This document shows, in pieces, positions 10,824 to 22,628 of a stretch of 64,000 bases of DNA. The notes below the pieces were generated by a model, which did not search any database, was not told where the DNA came from, and worked only from the letters and a program-made list of their open reading frames with translations. This DNA comes from Vibrio sp. ED004 (GTDB taxonomy: Bacteria > Pseudomonadota > Gammaproteobacteria > Enterobacterales > Vibrionaceae). Numbering within the stretch: the stretch's first letter is position 1; every line of letters starts with the position of its first letter. The translations under genes were made by a program, and so were the position numbers. Location: assembly GCF_023206395.1 (NCBI RefSeq), contig NZ_CP066149.1, positions 868,001-932,000 of the forward strand. Reading direction: 5' to 3'.

Positions 10824-11855
10824 TTATGATTCCGCGCTCTTCTCGATAAGTTTTTCAACGGTTTTCAAACGCTTGTTCATTTCATCAATTCGATGAACAC
10901 GCGTTGCTGTTTTACGCCAATCTTTATTTGGCTGTAAAGGAATACCTGAAGAGTACATGCCTTTCTCAGTGATGCTGCGCATTACCATCCCCATACCGGT
11001 GATTGTAACGCCGTCAACGATTTCAATGTGACCATTAATCACACTGCCGCCACCAATAATACAGTACTTACCTATCGTCGTGCTGCCTGCAATGATAGTA
11101 CCACCCGCAAGAGCAGAACCATATCCGATGTGAACATTGTGAGCAATTTGAAGTTGGTTATCTAAGATAACGTTGTCGTCAATGATTGTGTCATCTAATG
11201 CACCACGGTCAATGGTAGTACATGCGCCGATTTCTACACGATTACCAATGCGAACAGAACCCACTTGCGGGATCTTAACCCACTCGCCTTTCTCGTTCGC
11301 ATAACCAAAGCCATCAGAACCGATCACCGTACTTGATTGAACTAAACACGCTTCACCAATCACTACTTCATGGTAGATGCTTACGTTAGCCCAAAGCTTA
11401 GTGCCAGCACCAATCTTTGCGTTTTTACCGATAAAGCAGCCCGCACCGATGATCACATCGTCACCAAGAACAACACCAGACTCAATCACAGCATTTGCAC
11501 CAATAGACACGTTTTGTCCAATGGTCGCATCACTTGCAATCGAAGCTGAATCAGCAATAGCCGCAGCGGGTGCTGGAGTAGTATCAAGCGCTTGAGCAAC
11601 TTTAGCAAAAGCAACGTAAGGGTCATTAACCACAATCACGTTAGTCTTACACAGTTCACGCTCACTCTCTTTAACCATAATAGCGGATGCTTTACAGTCA
11701 CCTAGGTGCTTGCTGTACTTCACGTTAGAAAGGAACGTAATGTTACCTTCTTGCGCTTTATCCATAGGAGCGACTGCTGAAACGGTAATAGTACCATCTC
11801 CGTGCAGCTCTCCCCCGGTAATCGTTGCCAATTCGGCTAAAGTCAGATTCTTCAT
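10824..11855 (-). CDS. lpxD: UDP-3-O-(3-hydroxyacyl)glucosamine N-acyltransferase
   Basis: It performs the third lipid A step, N-acylation of UDP-3-O-acylglucosamine. Its 343 residues match the family (E. coli 341). An N-terminal uridine-binding domain (about 1-95) is followed by the left-handed beta-helix of hexapeptide repeats (about 100-290). The catalytic histidine is in [13 protein letters not shown], and a C-terminal helix ([17 protein letters not shown]) lies on top. It begins five bases after the skp stop. Confidence 0.96.
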   Translation of the reverse strand: MKNLTLAELATITGGELHGDGTITVSAVAPMDKAQEGNITFLSNVKYSKHLGDCKASAIMVKESERELCKTNVIVVNDPYVAFAKVAQALDTTPAPAAAIADSASIASDATIGQNVSIGANAVIESGVVLGDDVIIGAGCFIGKNAKIGAGTKLWANVSIYHEVVIGEACLVQSSTVIGSDGFGYANEKGEWVKIPQVGSVRIGNRVEIGACTTIDRGALDDTIIDDNVILDNQLQIAHNVHIGYGSALAGGTIIAGSTTIGKYCIIGGGSVINGHIEIVDGVTITGMGMVMRSITEKGMYSSGIPLQPNKDWRKTATRVHRIDEMNKRLKTVEKLIEKSAES

Positions 11856-11860
11856 AAAAC

Positions 11861-12370
11861 TTATTTCAGTGCTTTAATTACTTTCTCAGAGATGTTGTAT
11901 TCTGGCTTGCCGTATTGCAGAGCTTGAATATCAACGATCATGTCGTAGCCTTCTTTCTCTGCAACTTTCGTTACAGCATCTTGAATCACTTTGAATAGCT
12001 TCTGCTTCTCTTGTGCTTCACGACGTTGGCTTGCTTTTTCTAGTGCTTGAGCTTTGATTTTGTACTTGCTGTCTAGTTGACCTACTTCGATACGTAACTT
12101 CTCAACTTCGTCAGGACCTAGTAGCTCGCCATCACGCTTAAGCTTTTCAATCTTCGTTTTTGCTTCAGCTTGAATGCTCTGTAGCTCAGCTGCTTTGTCT
12201 TTGAACTCTTCCTGCATTTTTTGAAGAACAACTTCACGCTGAGGTAGAGCCTGGAATACTTGTGCAGTGTTTACATAACCCACTTTTTGCGCAGCTTCAG
12301 CAGCTGTTGCAAAGAAAGAAGAGCTAAGAACTACAAGGCCTAAACCTGCTGCTTTAATCATATTTTTCAA
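11861..12370 (-). CDS. skp: Periplasmic chaperone Skp/OmpH
   Basis: This trimeric chaperone holds unfolded outer-membrane proteins in the periplasm on their way to BamA. The protein has 169 residues: a signal peptide (residues 1-26, ending AEAAQ), a short beta section ([15 protein letters not shown]), and long charged helices (about 45-130) forming the tentacles. An ATG three codons further in is an alternative start. It lies 18 bases after bamA and 5 before lpxD, the order conserved in E. coli. Confidence 0.94.
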   Translation of the reverse strand: MKNMIKAAGLGLVVLSSSFFATAAEAAQKVGYVNTAQVFQALPQREVVLQKMQEEFKDKAAELQSIQAEAKTKIEKLKRDGELLGPDEVEKLRIEVGQLDSKYKIKAQALEKASQRREAQEKQKLFKVIQDAVTKVAEKEGYDMIVDIQALQYGKPEYNISEKVIKALK

Positions 12371-12388
12371 AATATTGTCCTTTAAATA

Positions 12389-14794
12389 TTAGAAAGTTCT
12401 ACCAATGGTGAATGTGAAGAATTCCTCATCATCACCTTCGTAAATTTTAATTGGTTTCGCTAGAGAGAAAACCAGTGGGCCCATCGGTGACATCCATTGA
12501 AGGGCTGCACCATAAGATGAACGGTAATTCGTTGGATCAGAGTAATCGTAGTAGTACTGGCCGCCACTGTTAGGTGCGCCACGGTCTACGAACTCGGTAT
12601 CCCATACACTTGCCATATCGAAGAAGACACTGGTACGAATTTGGCTGCGTGCTTCATCAGAAGCAAACGGCGTAGGTACGATTAACTCTAAACTTGCCAA
12701 AGCAACCGCGTTACCACCTACTGAATCGTCAGTAGCGGTATCGTAGGTTGGGTTGTTACCCGTGCTGCTTCCGTAAACGGCTTTCGGACCTGCCGAGTTA
12801 GAGCCAAAACCACGTAGGGTTGTAAAACCACCCGCATAGTAGTTCTCGTAGAATGGGAACAAGTTATCGTTACCATCCGTTTGACCATAACCATTACCAT
12901 AGCCTAATCGGCCACGCATCAATAGTGTGAACTCATGCTTTTTGGTCAGCGGGATGTAATGTTTTACATCGTACTGCATTTTGAAGTACTGAGCATCAGA
13001 GCCTGGTACCGTCATTTTAGCGAAAGCACGTTGGTGGTTACCCTCAGTCGGGAAGAAACCACGGTTCAAATTGTTACGCGTCCATGAAATATTGATATCG
13101 AAGTCATCGGTTAAGATGTGTTCGTCACCGTATTGGTCGATACTTCTCGCGAACTGTTCAACTTGGATATAAGTCGGTACGTTACCGATCTTGTTGTGCG
13201 TATAGCCCACACCAAACTCAAGACGATTGAGCTCATCCATAGGGAAACCCCATGTTAAGCTCGTACCATAACTTTGGTTGGTATAGTCGACGATACCCGC
13301 TTCAGATGCTTCAAATTCGTTGTAGAAGATCTTACCGCCCAAGCTCACACCATCAAGGTTCCAGTATGGGTCGCGGTAATCTAAGCTCACGTTCTTTTGG
13401 TAATCGTTCATCATGGCACTTACGCCAACACGGTTACCAGAACCTGCAAAGTTGTCTTGTTGTAGACCAACTTGGAAGCTCACACCCGATTCAGTACCGT
13501 AGCCGACACCAAAGTTAATGCTGCCCGAGTTCGCTTCTTTAACGTTGTAAACCAGATCCACTTGGTCTTCACTGCCAGGAACACGTACCGTTTGTACGTC
13601 CACAGTCTCGAAGAAACCTAAACGGTTAAGACGGCTCTTACCCGTATCAATCGATTTAGAGTTAAGCCAGCTGCCTTCCATTTGACGCATTTCACGACGT
13701 AACACTTCATCTTTTGTCGAGTTGTTACCCGTAAAACGAATATCACGAACGTAGATGCGGCTACCCGCTTCTACATTGATAACGAGCGAAACTTCTTTCG
13801 TCTCGTCGTTGAATTCTGGAATAGTACGAACTTGTGGGTAAGCATAACCAGACTCACCAAGAATACGTTTTACGCCTTCTTCTAGTGAAGTCACAGAGGA
13901 ACCGTTGTACGTATCGCCATCTTCAAATGGCACTAGAGCATCAAAATCAGCCTCACGACCAATCAGCTCACCACGGAACGACACATCTTTAACGGTGTAA
14001 GCTTCGCCTTCATCTAGGCCAAGCGTGATATAAACACCTTTCTTGTCTGGAGAGATCGCAACCTGAGTTGAGTCCACCTTAAACTTAAGGTAACCACGGT
14101 CAAGGTAGTAAGATTTCAACGCTTCAATATCACCCGCTAACACCTGCTTCTGGTATTTTTCATCCGCAAGGAAGTTCCACCATGCAACGTCTACGTTGAG
14201 GTTGAAACGGCTAAGCAGGTCAGCGTCAGAGAAGACTTCGTTACCGATAAAGTTGATTTGCTGAATCTTAGCGGATACGCCTTCAGTAAACACAAACTTA
14301 AGGTCAGAGCGGTTACGCGGTAAAGGCGTCACAACCGCTTTTACTGTCGCGTTGTATTTACCAACACTGTAGTAAAAGTCTTCAAGGCCTTTCTCAATAT
14401 TACTCAGGGTTGTACGGTCAAGAGCCTCACCTTCACGAACACCAGACGCATCTAGGTTCTGCTGAAGCTGTTCTTCTTTAATCGCTTTGTTACCAGAGAA
14501 TGAGATGCTTGCGATGGTCGGTCGTTCTTGAACTTGAACAATCAATACACCTTCATCACGAAGTACTTTAACGTCCTCAAAGTTGCCCGAAGCATACAAT
14601 GCACGAATGATCTCAGACACATCGCTTTCATCCACTTCATCGCCAATACGTACTGGCATTTTCAGTAGAGCTGCACCAAGTGCAACACGCTGTAAACCTT
14701 CGATCTTGATATCTTGAACTACAAAGTTTTGTGCTCCGTTCGCAGCCACACTAGTGGCCAATAGACTTGCGAACAGAATTTGCTTAATCGCCAT
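12389..14794 (-). CDS. bamA: Outer-membrane protein assembly factor BamA
   Basis: The essential core of the BAM complex, which inserts beta-barrel proteins into the outer membrane. The protein has 801 residues (E. coli 810): a signal peptide ending near residue 21 (VAANGAQNF), five POTRA domains (about 22-420), and a 16-strand barrel. The conserved barrel-lumen motif LRGFGSNSAGP lies in extracellular loop 6, and the protein ends in the aromatic ITIGRTF typical of barrel C-termini. It sits between rseP and skp. Inserts in the barrel loops (around DGNDNLFPFYE and TGNNPTYDTATDD) are the variable, surface-exposed parts. Confidence 0.97.
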   Translation of the reverse strand: MAIKQILFASLLATSVAANGAQNFVVQDIKIEGLQRVALGAALLKMPVRIGDEVDESDVSEIIRALYASGNFEDVKVLRDEGVLIVQVQERPTIASISFSGNKAIKEEQLQQNLDASGVREGEALDRTTLSNIEKGLEDFYYSVGKYNATVKAVVTPLPRNRSDLKFVFTEGVSAKIQQINFIGNEVFSDADLLSRFNLNVDVAWWNFLADEKYQKQVLAGDIEALKSYYLDRGYLKFKVDSTQVAISPDKKGVYITLGLDEGEAYTVKDVSFRGELIGREADFDALVPFEDGDTYNGSSVTSLEEGVKRILGESGYAYPQVRTIPEFNDETKEVSLVINVEAGSRIYVRDIRFTGNNSTKDEVLRREMRQMEGSWLNSKSIDTGKSRLNRLGFFETVDVQTVRVPGSEDQVDLVYNVKEANSGSINFGVGYGTESGVSFQVGLQQDNFAGSGNRVGVSAMMNDYQKNVSLDYRDPYWNLDGVSLGGKIFYNEFEASEAGIVDYTNQSYGTSLTWGFPMDELNRLEFGVGYTHNKIGNVPTYIQVEQFARSIDQYGDEHILTDDFDINISWTRNNLNRGFFPTEGNHQRAFAKMTVPGSDAQYFKMQYDVKHYIPLTKKHEFTLLMRGRLGYGNGYGQTDGNDNLFPFYENYYAGGFTTLRGFGSNSAGPKAVYGSSTGNNPTYDTATDDSVGGNAVALASLELIVPTPFASDEARSQIRTSVFFDMASVWDTEFVDRGAPNSGGQYYYDYSDPTNYRSSYGAALQWMSPMGPLVFSLAKPIKIYEGDDEEFFTFTIGRTF

Positions 14795-14842
14795 ACTTAT
14801 TCTAATTATTCCTTGCTACTACCAATGCCTGTGAGAAACCAT

Positions 14843-16201
14843 TCACAGACGAGTAAAATCGTTAAATATTGCCAGAGCCATCAATGAGAAGAGGATTGCC
14901 CCTCCCACTCTGTACCCCATTTCCTGAACTTTCTCAGGTACAGGTTTACGAGTAACGGCCTCAATAGCGAAAAACAGCAAATGTCCGCCATCAAGCATAG
15001 GCAGCGGAACCAAATTAATAATCCCTAAGTTAACACTAATCAGAGCCAAAAAACCCAAGAAGTAAACCAGACCATAATCGGCGGTTGTACCTGCACCTTT
15101 AGCGATTGAAATAGGGCCACTCAAGTTGTTTAAGCCAACATCACCAACGATGAGCTTCTTAAGCATTGTCAGTGTCAAACCAATGATTTGACCTGTTTTA
15201 TCAAATGCTTTTCCTACAGACTCAATTACACCAAATTGTAACTCAAAGCGATAATCTTCTGGCCATTCTGCGACTTCCGGAGCAATACCTGCATAGCCGA
15301 TTGTCGAACCATCAGAAAGCTCTCGACTTTTTGGTGTCATAACCAATGACTGCTCAGCACCATTTCGCAATACGACCAAGTCCAATGATGTCATTGGATT
15401 TGCACGAATTAACTCAACAACAGACTGCCACTGTTCAATAGGTTGCCCGTCAATCTCAACAATTTTATCGCCAACTTCAAAACCTGCGTCGTATGCAGCG
15501 CCATCATCAATGATTTGAGCAAGCACTGTCGATATCTCTGGAGAATACGGTCTAAAGCCCAGCGTTGTCATTGCAGATTCAGTTTCTGGGTTGAACGACC
15601 AGTCTGAAATATCCAATGTCATTTGTTGCTCAAAGCCGATATCGTCTTGAGAGGCAACCGTCACTGTCATGGATTGATCACCAATGTGTGATATCAAACC
15701 CATATTGACTGATTCCCAATCTGCGGTTTTGATTCCTGAAATAGATTTAAGTTCCATCCCAGTTTCAATTCCGGCTTGTGCAGCAATAGATTGCGGAGTG
15801 ACTTCACCAATCACGGGTTTAACCGCGGGTACGCCAATCAAAAATACTAGCCAATACGCGAACACCGCAAAGATAAAGTTGAATGCAGGGCCTGCACCCA
15901 CTATCGCCGTTCGTTTCCACAACGGCTTCTTGTCGAAAGCGTATTGCTGTTCATCTTCAGAAAGGTCATCTACACGACCATCGAGCATCTTAACGTAGCC
16001 GCCCAGTGGAATCACTGACAAGCTGTATTCAGTACCATCACGGCCCACTTTACTCCAGATTGATTTACCAAAACCAATCGAGAATTTTTCAACTTTCACA
16101 CCACAACGACGAGCAACCCAGAAGTGTCCAAACTCATGAACAGCGACCAAAATGCCAAGCGCTACGATAAAAGATGCGAAGTTCCACAGAATTCCACTCA
16201 T
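14843..16201 (-). CDS. rseP: Site-2 protease RseP (sigma-E regulator)
   Basis: This inner-membrane zinc metalloprotease cuts the anti-sigma factor RseA after DegS, releasing sigma E in response to misfolded outer-membrane proteins. The protein has 452 residues (E. coli 450). The HEFGH zinc motif is at residues 22-26 in the first membrane helix. Two PDZ domains lie in the periplasmic loop (about 115-310), and [15 protein letters not shown] supplies the third zinc ligand. Its start overlaps the dxr stop by four bases (ATGA), so the two are translationally coupled. It sits next to bamA and skp, whose client load it monitors. Confidence 0.96.
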   Translation of the reverse strand: MSGILWNFASFIVALGILVAVHEFGHFWVARRCGVKVEKFSIGFGKSIWSKVGRDGTEYSLSVIPLGGYVKMLDGRVDDLSEDEQQYAFDKKPLWKRTAIVGAGPAFNFIFAVFAYWLVFLIGVPAVKPVIGEVTPQSIAAQAGIETGMELKSISGIKTADWESVNMGLISHIGDQSMTVTVASQDDIGFEQQMTLDISDWSFNPETESAMTTLGFRPYSPEISTVLAQIIDDGAAYDAGFEVGDKIVEIDGQPIEQWQSVVELIRANPMTSLDLVVLRNGAEQSLVMTPKSRELSDGSTIGYAGIAPEVAEWPEDYRFELQFGVIESVGKAFDKTGQIIGLTLTMLKKLIVGDVGLNNLSGPISIAKGAGTTADYGLVYFLGFLALISVNLGIINLVPLPMLDGGHLLFFAIEAVTRKPVPEKVQEMGYRVGGAILFSLMALAIFNDFTRL

Positions 16202-17406
16202 GCTAGCTGCTCTTTAATAAATTGAATGGCTATTTGACGAGACATATTATCGAGCTCGAGAAGGCTTTCCAAGCTATCTAAGCCCTCAGAGTTATGTTGT
16301 TCACATACTTTGCTCATAACGTGTTCGTTAATGACAGCAATATCGGTAAACCTTACTTGATTGTTCAAGAAAGCATCGACCGCAATCTCGTTTGCCGCAT
16401 TAATGGCTGTTGTCGCATGCTGACCTAAGTAGCACGCTTCAATCGCTAGCCTCAAACACGGGTAACGACTGAAATCTGGTTCTAAGAAGGTAAGCTCACC
16501 CACTTTCGTAAAGTCTAAAGGCTTAACACCCGCTTCGGTGCGATTAGGGTAAGACATCGTCAAAGCGATTGGCGTTGCCATATCTGGTTCGCCCATTTGA
16601 GCAAGCACAGAGCCATCCTTGTACTGGACCATAGAGTGGATCACGGACTGCGGATGAATGATAACCTTTAACTGCTCCTGAGAAGCATTAAATAGCCATT
16701 TCGCTTCAATGTACTCTAGCCCTTTATTCATCATAGTCGCAGAATCGACAGAGATCTTAGGACCCATAGACCAGTTAGGGTGTGCAATTGCGCGTTCAGG
16801 AGTCACTGATTCGAGCTCAGCCACATCTGTATAACGGAAAGGACCTCCAGAACCCGTCAGAAGAATATGGTTAATGCCGTTTTCTTCAAGGTCACAGAGG
16901 CCTAGGTTGGTTTGTACGTTCTGCGGAAGGCATTGGAAAATAGCATTATGCTCACTGTCGACAGGAAGTAGTTCTGCACCGTATTTTTCCACGGCGTCGA
17001 TGAACAGCTGCCCAGACATCACCAAAGCTTCTTTATTAGCAAGCAAGATACGCTTACCCGCTTTAACCGCAGACATCGTAGGAAGTAGACCTGCTGCACC
17101 AACAATCGCAGCCATTACTGTATCCACGTCTTCTAAAGAAGCAACCTGACACATGCCTTCAGAGCCTGAAAGGACTTTAACGCTTGGGTAATCCGCAGAC
17201 AACATGTCAGTCAACTGAGATGCAGCATCAGGGCAAGCCATAGCAACATAGCTCGGTTGCCACTTTTCAACTAACGCCAGCATCTTTTCAACATTCGAGC
17301 CGGCAGCCAGTGCTACAACCGAATAGAGATCTGGGTTTTGCTCAACGACTTTTAGGGTACTTGCACCAATTGAGCCGGTAGCGCCAAGGATAGTTAGATT
17401 TCGCAT
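16198..17406 (-). CDS. dxr: 1-deoxy-D-xylulose 5-phosphate reductoisomerase
   Basis: The committed enzyme of the MEP pathway, making 2-C-methyl-D-erythritol 4-phosphate with NADPH. From the start at 17406 it has 402 residues (E. coli 398) and opens [16 protein letters not shown], the nucleotide-binding motif. A longer frame to 17445 adds 13 residues without similarity. [25 protein letters not shown] and [23 protein letters not shown] supply the metal and substrate residues. Its product feeds the isoprenoids used by UppS, encoded two genes upstream. Confidence 0.96.
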   Translation of the reverse strand: MRNLTILGATGSIGASTLKVVEQNPDLYSVVALAAGSNVEKMLALVEKWQPSYVAMACPDAASQLTDMLSADYPSVKVLSGSEGMCQVASLEDVDTVMAAIVGAAGLLPTMSAVKAGKRILLANKEALVMSGQLFIDAVEKYGAELLPVDSEHNAIFQCLPQNVQTNLGLCDLEENGINHILLTGSGGPFRYTDVAELESVTPERAIAHPNWSMGPKISVDSATMMNKGLEYIEAKWLFNASQEQLKVIIHPQSVIHSMVQYKDGSVLAQMGEPDMATPIALTMSYPNRTEAGVKPLDFTKVGELTFLEPDFSRYPCLRLAIEACYLGQHATTAINAANEIAVDAFLNNQVRFTDIAVINEHVMSKVCEQHNSEGLDSLESLLELDNMSRQIAIQFIKEQLA

Positions 17407-17456
17407 CACATATGACCGTAGAAATGTAATAAAGGGCAGAATCACTGCCCTTTTAA

Positions 17457-18299
17457 TTAGAATGCTAAATAAAGCAGAGCAAAGACAGGGAATGCAGCCG
17501 TTAAGCTATCTATTCTATCAAGTATACCACCATGACCAGGAATCAGATTACTACTGTCTTTTACCCCAGAAACACGCTTAAACATACTTTCAACAAGGTC
17601 ACCAAGAACAGAGATAACGACGGTCACAAGGGTAATAACAATCATGTGAAGCGGGCTGGTGAATTGGATATCAAATAAATCAGCGAAGATCCAAGCCACG
17701 ATCACAGCAGTAATAATGCCACCAATCAAACCTTCAATGGTCTTGTTAGGGCTTACTGCTGGCGCCATTTTACGTTTACCAAAGCTCTTGCCTGCAAAAT
17801 AAGCACCGCTGTCTGCAGCCCACACAAGCAAGCAAACAAACATCACCAATTTCGCACCGTGGTAAGGTTCTACATCAATACCATTAGCACGCAGGATAAC
17901 CACACTCCAGAAAAATGGTAGCAGAGTCAGCACACCAAAGGCGTGACGAAGAAGAGAGGAATCTTTCCATGCAGGCATAGACTTAGGATAAGTCACAGCC
18001 ATGCCACTCGCGATTACCCACCAAATCGAGCCAATCGTTAGAATGGCGTAGTGAGCACTCGATAAATTATTGAGACTAAATGCATCAAAAGGGATAAAAG
18101 CAAAACTTGCAGCACTTACCACAACCGTAGGAATCAACGCTAGATAACGCGATTTGCTTTCAACAAATTGAGTCCACTCCCAGTATCCCAATAGCGAAAT
18201 AACCGCTAATGAAAGAATAAACGTAGGAAGTGATAACTCGAAAATTCCCAGAATAACTAGAGGAGCCAAAATCAACGCCGTAATAATTCGTTGTTTCAA
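17457..18299 (-). CDS. cdsA: Phosphatidate cytidylyltransferase
   Basis: This inner-membrane enzyme makes CDP-diacylglycerol from phosphatidate and CTP, the branch point for all phospholipids. It has 280 residues with about seven or eight predicted membrane segments. The C-terminal family signature runs from [16 protein letters not shown] through [20 protein letters not shown]. It lies 15 bases after uppS and about 50 before dxr. Confidence 0.96.
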   Translation of the reverse strand: MKQRIITALILAPLVILGIFELSLPTFILSLAVISLLGYWEWTQFVESKSRYLALIPTVVVSAASFAFIPFDAFSLNNLSSAHYAILTIGSIWWVIASGMAVTYPKSMPAWKDSSLLRHAFGVLTLLPFFWSVVILRANGIDVEPYHGAKLVMFVCLLVWAADSGAYFAGKSFGKRKMAPAVSPNKTIEGLIGGIITAVIVAWIFADLFDIQFTSPLHMIVITLVTVVISVLGDLVESMFKRVSGVKDSSNLIPGHGGILDRIDSLTAAFPVFALLYLAF

Positions 18300-18314
18300 A
18301 CCAAAAAATCCTTA

Positions 18315-19067
18315 TTAACTGTCCATCAGAGCTTTAATTTGCTCACCGGTGCATCCAAAACGACGCTCACGGTTAACAAACCAAGTCACAGCTTCTACTA
18401 AGCTGTCTTCATTAAAGTCTGGCCAGAATTGTTCAGTGAAATACATTTCGGCGTAAGCCAACTGCCAAAGCATAAAATTACTAATGCGGCATTCGCCACT
18501 GGTACGGATAAGTAGATCAACCTCAGGAATATCTGCCATAGTCAGGTGCTGTGTAATCATAGCTTCATCAATGTCATCTACATTAATATCGCCAGACTTT
18601 ACCTGTTGAGCAATAGAGGTCATTGCTTGCTGGATATCCCACTTACCGCCGTAGTTGGCTGCAATATTAATAACCATACCCGTATTGGTGCTAGTCAAAG
18701 CTTCCGCTTCTTCTATCTTCTTTTGTAGTCGAGCATTAAAACGACTTTTATCACCAATAACACGAAGTTGCAGATTATTTTTATGAAGCTTTTTTACTTC
18801 ACTCGATAGCACTGAAATAAACAGTTCCATCAAGATACCGACTTCTTCTTCAGGACGACGCCAGTTCTCGCTACTAAACGCAAAAAGAGTAACGGCTTTA
18901 ATGCCAAGTCTGGCTGCAGAAGAGATGGTTTTACGAACGGCTTGAACACCGTTTTTATGACCAAAGACACGAGGTTTGCCCTGAGCTTTTGCCCAGCGAC
19001 CATTACCATCCATAATGATAGCAATGTGTTTAGGAAGAGAGTCTGTGAACGCTTGAGAATTATGCAT
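18315..19067 (-). CDS. uppS: Undecaprenyl diphosphate synthase
   Basis: This cis-prenyltransferase makes the C55 carrier used for peptidoglycan and O-antigen. The protein has 250 residues from the ATG at 19067; a TTG at 19082 would add five residues, and neither start has a strong ribosome site. The catalytic [10 protein letters not shown] motif, with its aspartate, is near residue 20; [22 protein letters not shown] and [19 protein letters not shown] follow in order. Its gene order between frr and cdsA is conserved. Confidence 0.95.
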   Translation of the reverse strand: MHNSQAFTDSLPKHIAIIMDGNGRWAKAQGKPRVFGHKNGVQAVRKTISSAARLGIKAVTLFAFSSENWRRPEEEVGILMELFISVLSSEVKKLHKNNLQLRVIGDKSRFNARLQKKIEEAEALTSTNTGMVINIAANYGGKWDIQQAMTSIAQQVKSGDINVDDIDEAMITQHLTMADIPEVDLLIRTSGECRISNFMLWQLAYAEMYFTEQFWPDFNEDSLVEAVTWFVNRERRFGCTGEQIKALMDS

Positions 19068-19105
19068 AAAAGAGTGAATCAAATTCTAATAGTCGAACAG
19101 AGTAG

Positions 19106-19146
19106 CATAAAAAAACGCTGCACCGTGAGTACAGCGTTTTTCCGGA
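19106..19146 (-). terminator. Terminator after frr
   Basis: The stem AAAAACGCTG (19111-19120) pairs with CAGCGTTTTT (19132-19141), with A/T runs on both sides. It separates frr from uppS. Confidence 0.75.
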
Positions 19147-19165
19147 AAGAAAAGATTATGGAAAA

Positions 19166-19723
19166 TTAAACTTCCATCAACTCTTTTTCTTTAGTTGCTA
19201 GAACTTCATCTACGTTCTTAACCGCAGCGTCAGTTAGCTTTTGAATTTCGTCTTGTGCTTTACGATCTTCGTCTTCAGAGATTTCTTTATCTTTAAGAAG
19301 CGCTTTTAGATCGCCATTCGCGTCACGACGGATGTTACGGATAGCAACACGACCACCTTCAGCTTCGCCACGAACGATTTTAACTAGGTCTTTACGACGC
19401 TCTTCCGTTAGCGGTGGAAGTGGAACACGGATAACCGTACCCGCAGACATAGGGTTTAGACCTAGGTCAGATGTTAGGATTGCTTTTTCAACTAGAGGAG
19501 TCAGTGTTTTATCAAACACTGTGATAGCTAGTGTACGCGCATCTTCAGCGATAACGTTCGCTACTTGAGTCAAAGGTGTTGGAGCACCGTAGTACTCAAC
19601 AGTAAGACCAGAAAGTAGGCTCGGGTGCGCACGACCTGTACGAATCTTTTGCAGGCTGTTTTTTAGTGCATCAACACTTTTTACCATGCGCTCTTGAGCG
19701 TCTTTTTTAATTTCGTTAATCAC
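19166..19723 (-). CDS. frr: Ribosome recycling factor
   Basis: With EF-G it splits the post-termination ribosome. The start is taken as GTG at 19723, which gives 185 residues, exactly the E. coli length, with an AAGGTGA ribosome site seven bases upstream. The longer frame to 19753 only reads through that site. The sequence [17 protein letters not shown], the [12 protein letters not shown] motif near residue 27 and the C-terminal three-helix bundle are intact. It lies in the rpsB-tsf-pyrH-frr order. Confidence 0.95.
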   Translation of the reverse strand: MINEIKKDAQERMVKSVDALKNSLQKIRTGRAHPSLLSGLTVEYYGAPTPLTQVANVIAEDARTLAITVFDKTLTPLVEKAILTSDLGLNPMSAGTVIRVPLPPLTEERRKDLVKIVRGEAEGGRVAIRNIRRDANGDLKALLKDKEISEDEDRKAQDEIQKLTDAAVKNVDEVLATKEKELMEV

Positions 19724-19821
19724 AATTTCACCTTGATTATGTTCTTTCTTCAAGAAAGCTTTTTATTTGGAGTGATAAGGATAAGCTTACCAAAGTATAA
19801 CACCTCAGTAAGCCCGAAAAA

Positions 19822-20553
19822 TTAGTCAGCGTCGCTGATTAATGTACCTTCAGTTTCACCCATAACCACGCGACGTAGTGCGCCTGGTTTATTCATGTTA
19901 AATACACGGATTGGCATTTTGTGATCACGTGCTAGCGTAAATGCAGCCAAGTCCATTACTTTCAGTTCTTTATCAAGAACTGTGTTGTAAGACAACGTAT
20001 CATACAGCTCTGCGTCTGGGTTTGCTACAGGGTCAGAAGTAAATACACCATCTACTTTTGTCGCTTTTAGAACTACGTCAGCTTCGATTTCGATACCACG
20101 TAGACATGCAGCAGAATCCGTAGTGAAGAATGGGTTGCCTGTACCAGCAGAGAAGATCACAACACGACCTTGACGTAGTTGGCTGATTGCATCTGCCCAG
20201 TTGTAATCGTCACACACACCTTTAAGAGGGATTGCCGACATTACACGCGCGTTTACGTAAGCACGGTGTAGAGCATCACGCATCGCAAGGCCGTTCATTA
20301 CCGTTGCAAGCATACCCATGTGGTCACCAACAACGCGGTTCATACCTGCTTCTGCAAGGCCTGCACCACGGAACAGGTTACCGCCACCGATAACAACGCC
20401 CACTTGAACACCTAGTTCAACCAATTCTTTTACTTCTTGAGCCATACGATCAAGGATCGTCGGGTCAATACCAAAACCTTCTTCGCCTTGTAGTGCTTCA
20501 CCGCTAAGTTTTAACAGAATACGTTGATACGCTGGTTTAGGGTTCGTAGTCAT
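19822..20553 (-). CDS. pyrH: UMP kinase
   Basis: It phosphorylates UMP to UDP in pyrimidine synthesis; the hexamer is activated by GTP and inhibited by UTP in the family. It has 243 residues with the amino-acid-kinase fold: LLKLSGEAL near residue 13, [12 protein letters not shown] near 55, [17 protein letters not shown] near 80, and [14 protein letters not shown] near 138. It lies between tsf and frr. Confidence 0.96.
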   Translation of the reverse strand: MTTNPKPAYQRILLKLSGEALQGEEGFGIDPTILDRMAQEVKELVELGVQVGVVIGGGNLFRGAGLAEAGMNRVVGDHMGMLATVMNGLAMRDALHRAYVNARVMSAIPLKGVCDDYNWADAISQLRQGRVVIFSAGTGNPFFTTDSAACLRGIEIEADVVLKATKVDGVFTSDPVANPDAELYDTLSYNTVLDKELKVMDLAAFTLARDHKMPIRVFNMNKPGALRRVVMGETEGTLISDAD

Positions 20554-20663
20554 GGAGTTTACCTTCCAAAGAGTTGATGATTAACAGTCATGGATAAAAA
20601 CTGAACATGTCAGTTCGCATTCATAACAGCTAACGTTGCAAGCAAAAATAATTCACTATTCAT

Positions 20664-20696
20664 AAAAAGACCGCAGCATTTGCCACGGTCTCTTTT
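20664..20696 (-). terminator. Terminator after tsf
   Basis: AGACCG pairs with CGGTCT around a 12-base loop that can itself pair (GCA with TGC), followed on the minus strand by TTTTTATG. It ends the rpsB-tsf unit before pyrH. Confidence 0.7.
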
Positions 20697-20714
20697 CAAA
20701 CAATACGCTAAGGA

Positions 20715-21560
20715 TTAACCTTTTTGTACCGCTGCAACTTCGTCAGCAAAGCTCATTTCAGCTGCTTTCTCGATGCCTTCACCAACTTCTAGACGTACGA
20801 AGTTAGATACTGAAGCGCCTTTCTCTTTAAGGATAGCACCAACAGTTTGCTTAGGCTCCATGATGAAAGCTTGACCAGTTAGAGAGATTTCGCCCGTGAA
20901 TTTCTTCATACGGCCAACAACCATTTTCTCTGCGATTTCAGCTGGTTTGCCTTCGTTCATAGCGATTTCAACTTGAACTGCTTTCTCTTTAGCAACTACG
21001 TCTGCAGGTACGTCTTCTGGGTTTAGGAACTCAGGACGTGATGCAGCAACGTGCATTGCAACGTGCTTAAGAGTTTCAGCTTCGCCTTCACCAGCAACAA
21101 CAACACCGATTTTCTCACCGTGACGGTAAGAAGCTAGTGCAACACCAGAAACGTATTGTACGCGACGGATGTTGATGTTTTCGCCGATTTTTGCAACTAG
21201 AGCAACACGAGTCTCTTCGAACTGTGCTTGTAGCTCTTCAACAGTAGCTTGAGAAGCTACTGCAGCAGCTGCAACTTCTTCTGCGAATGCAGTGAAGTTA
21301 GCATCTTTTGCTACGAAGTCAGTTTGGCAGTTAACTTCAAGAAGAGCAGCTACGCCGTTCTCTTCTTTGATGATGATTGCGCCTTCAGCAGCAACGTTAC
21401 CAGCTTTCTTAGCTGCTTTCGCTGCGCCAGACTTACGCATGTTTTCAATTGCTAGTTCGATGTCAGCGTTTGCTTCTACAAGCGCTTTCTTACATTCCAT
21501 CATGCCAGCGCCAGTGCGCTCGCGAAGTTCTTTAACTAGAGCTGCAGTTACAGTTGCCAT
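20715..21560 (-). CDS. tsf: Translation elongation factor Ts
   Basis: The guanine-nucleotide exchange factor for EF-Tu. It has 281 residues (E. coli 283). The N-terminal UBA-like domain carries [16 protein letters not shown], and the EF-Tu-contacting TDFVAKD motif is near residue 80. The N and C subdomains and the C-terminal module ([20 protein letters not shown]) follow. It is 138 bases downstream of rpsB, with a terminator-like hairpin in the gap. Confidence 0.97.
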   Translation of the reverse strand: MATVTAALVKELRERTGAGMMECKKALVEANADIELAIENMRKSGAAKAAKKAGNVAAEGAIIIKEENGVAALLEVNCQTDFVAKDANFTAFAEEVAAAAVASQATVEELQAQFEETRVALVAKIGENINIRRVQYVSGVALASYRHGEKIGVVVAGEGEAETLKHVAMHVAASRPEFLNPEDVPADVVAKEKAVQVEIAMNEGKPAEIAEKMVVGRMKKFTGEISLTGQAFIMEPKQTVGAILKEKGASVSNFVRLEVGEGIEKAAEMSFADEVAAVQKG

Positions 21561-21589
21561 TCTCTATTCCTCAGTAAATTCTAAAAAAG

Positions 21590-21622
21590 ATAAAAAACAG
21601 GGGCCTAATTAATTGGCCCCTG
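21590..21622 (-). terminator. rpsB-tsf intergenic attenuator
   Basis: A strong stem, CAGGGGCC (21598-21605) with GGCCCCTG (21615-21622), followed by TTTTTTA on the minus strand. It lies between two genes of the same operon. The equivalent gap in E. coli holds an attenuator, so partial termination after rpsB is likely. Confidence 0.75.
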
Positions 21623-21698
21623 ATATTGACTGTATTCAGTCCGTTAAGCCACCGATTATGACCGCTTAATATGAACTAAATATGGCTCAGAGCCGCTA

Positions 21699-22430
21699 TT
21701 ATTCAGCTTCTACAAAACCGTCTTTTTCAGCAGCTACAGCAGCAACATCTTTGTTGCGACCTTCTTTAACCGCGTCTGCAGCAGCGTTTAGGTAAAGCTG
21801 TACTGCACGGATTGCATCGTCGTTACCTGGGATAACGAAGTCAACACCGTCTGGGTTAGAGTTAGTATCAACTACAGCGTAAACTGGGATACCTAGGTTG
21901 TTTGCTTCTTTAACTGCGATGTGTTCGTGATCAGCATCGATTACGAATAGAGCGTCTGGAAGGCCGCCCATGTTCTTGATACCACCAAGAGATTTCTCTA
22001 GCTTCTCCATTTCACGAGTACGCATTAGAGCTTCTTTCTTAGTAAGCTTGTCGAAAGTACCGTCTTGAGCTTGCGCTTCAAGTTCTTTCAGACGCTTGAT
22101 AGACTGACGAACAGTTTTGTAGTTCGTTAGCATACCGCCTAACCAGCGGTTGTTAACGTAGAACTGGTTGCTGTTGATAGCAGCTTCTTTAACAGCTTCA
22201 GATGCAGCGCGCTTAGTACCAACAAAAAGAACTTTACCTTTCTTCTCGCCAACTTTAGCGATTTCAGCTAGAGCTTCGTTGAACATTGGTACAGTTTTTT
22301 CTAGGTTGATGATATGTACTTTGTTACGAGCACCAAAGATGAATGGCTTCATTTTTGGGTTCCAGTAACGAGTTTGGTGACCGAAGTGAACACCAGCTTT
22401 AAGCATATCGCGCATTGATACAGTTGCCAT
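21699..22430 (-). CDS. rpsB: 30S ribosomal protein S2
   Basis: The protein has 243 residues from the start at 22430, chosen because GAGGA lies upstream and [19 protein letters not shown] is the family N-terminus; the longer frame to 22463 reads leader sequence. [21 protein letters not shown] and the coiled-coil protrusion (about 105-150) are typical, as is the [19 protein letters not shown] segment. It heads the rpsB-tsf-pyrH-frr series. Confidence 0.97.
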   Translation of the reverse strand: MATVSMRDMLKAGVHFGHQTRYWNPKMKPFIFGARNKVHIINLEKTVPMFNEALAEIAKVGEKKGKVLFVGTKRAASEAVKEAAINSNQFYVNNRWLGGMLTNYKTVRQSIKRLKELEAQAQDGTFDKLTKKEALMRTREMEKLEKSLGGIKNMGGLPDALFVIDADHEHIAVKEANNLGIPVYAVVDTNSNPDGVDFVIPGNDDAIRAVQLYLNAAADAVKEGRNKDVAAVAAEKDGFVEAE

Positions 22431-22622
22431 TTTAAAATCCTCTATGGGGTTAGGCCTCCACATCCCCCATGAATCCGACCCCTAACAACTAACCACTTTT
22501 CAGCCGTTATTCGTGTTGTTGAGGCACCCCGGAACATGTGTCGGAATGTGTGTGATTTAAAGATATAAGTTAGTAGACACAAAGTCAGTTTCGCCAATTG
22601 GAGAAAACAGTCCTGATGTCCG
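22431..22622 (-). promoter_or_regulatory. rpsB leader, probable S2-controlled 5' UTR
   Basis: About 190 bases separate the likely promoter from rpsB. The stretch is GC-rich near the gene, with several C/G runs (GGGGTTAGG, GGGGTCGGATTC, TTCCGGGGTGCC) that can form hairpins around the start. In E. coli and relatives the rpsB leader is the target for autogenous repression by S2. I infer the same here from position and structure and cannot verify the fold. Confidence 0.45.
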
Positions 22623-22628
22623 GCGCGC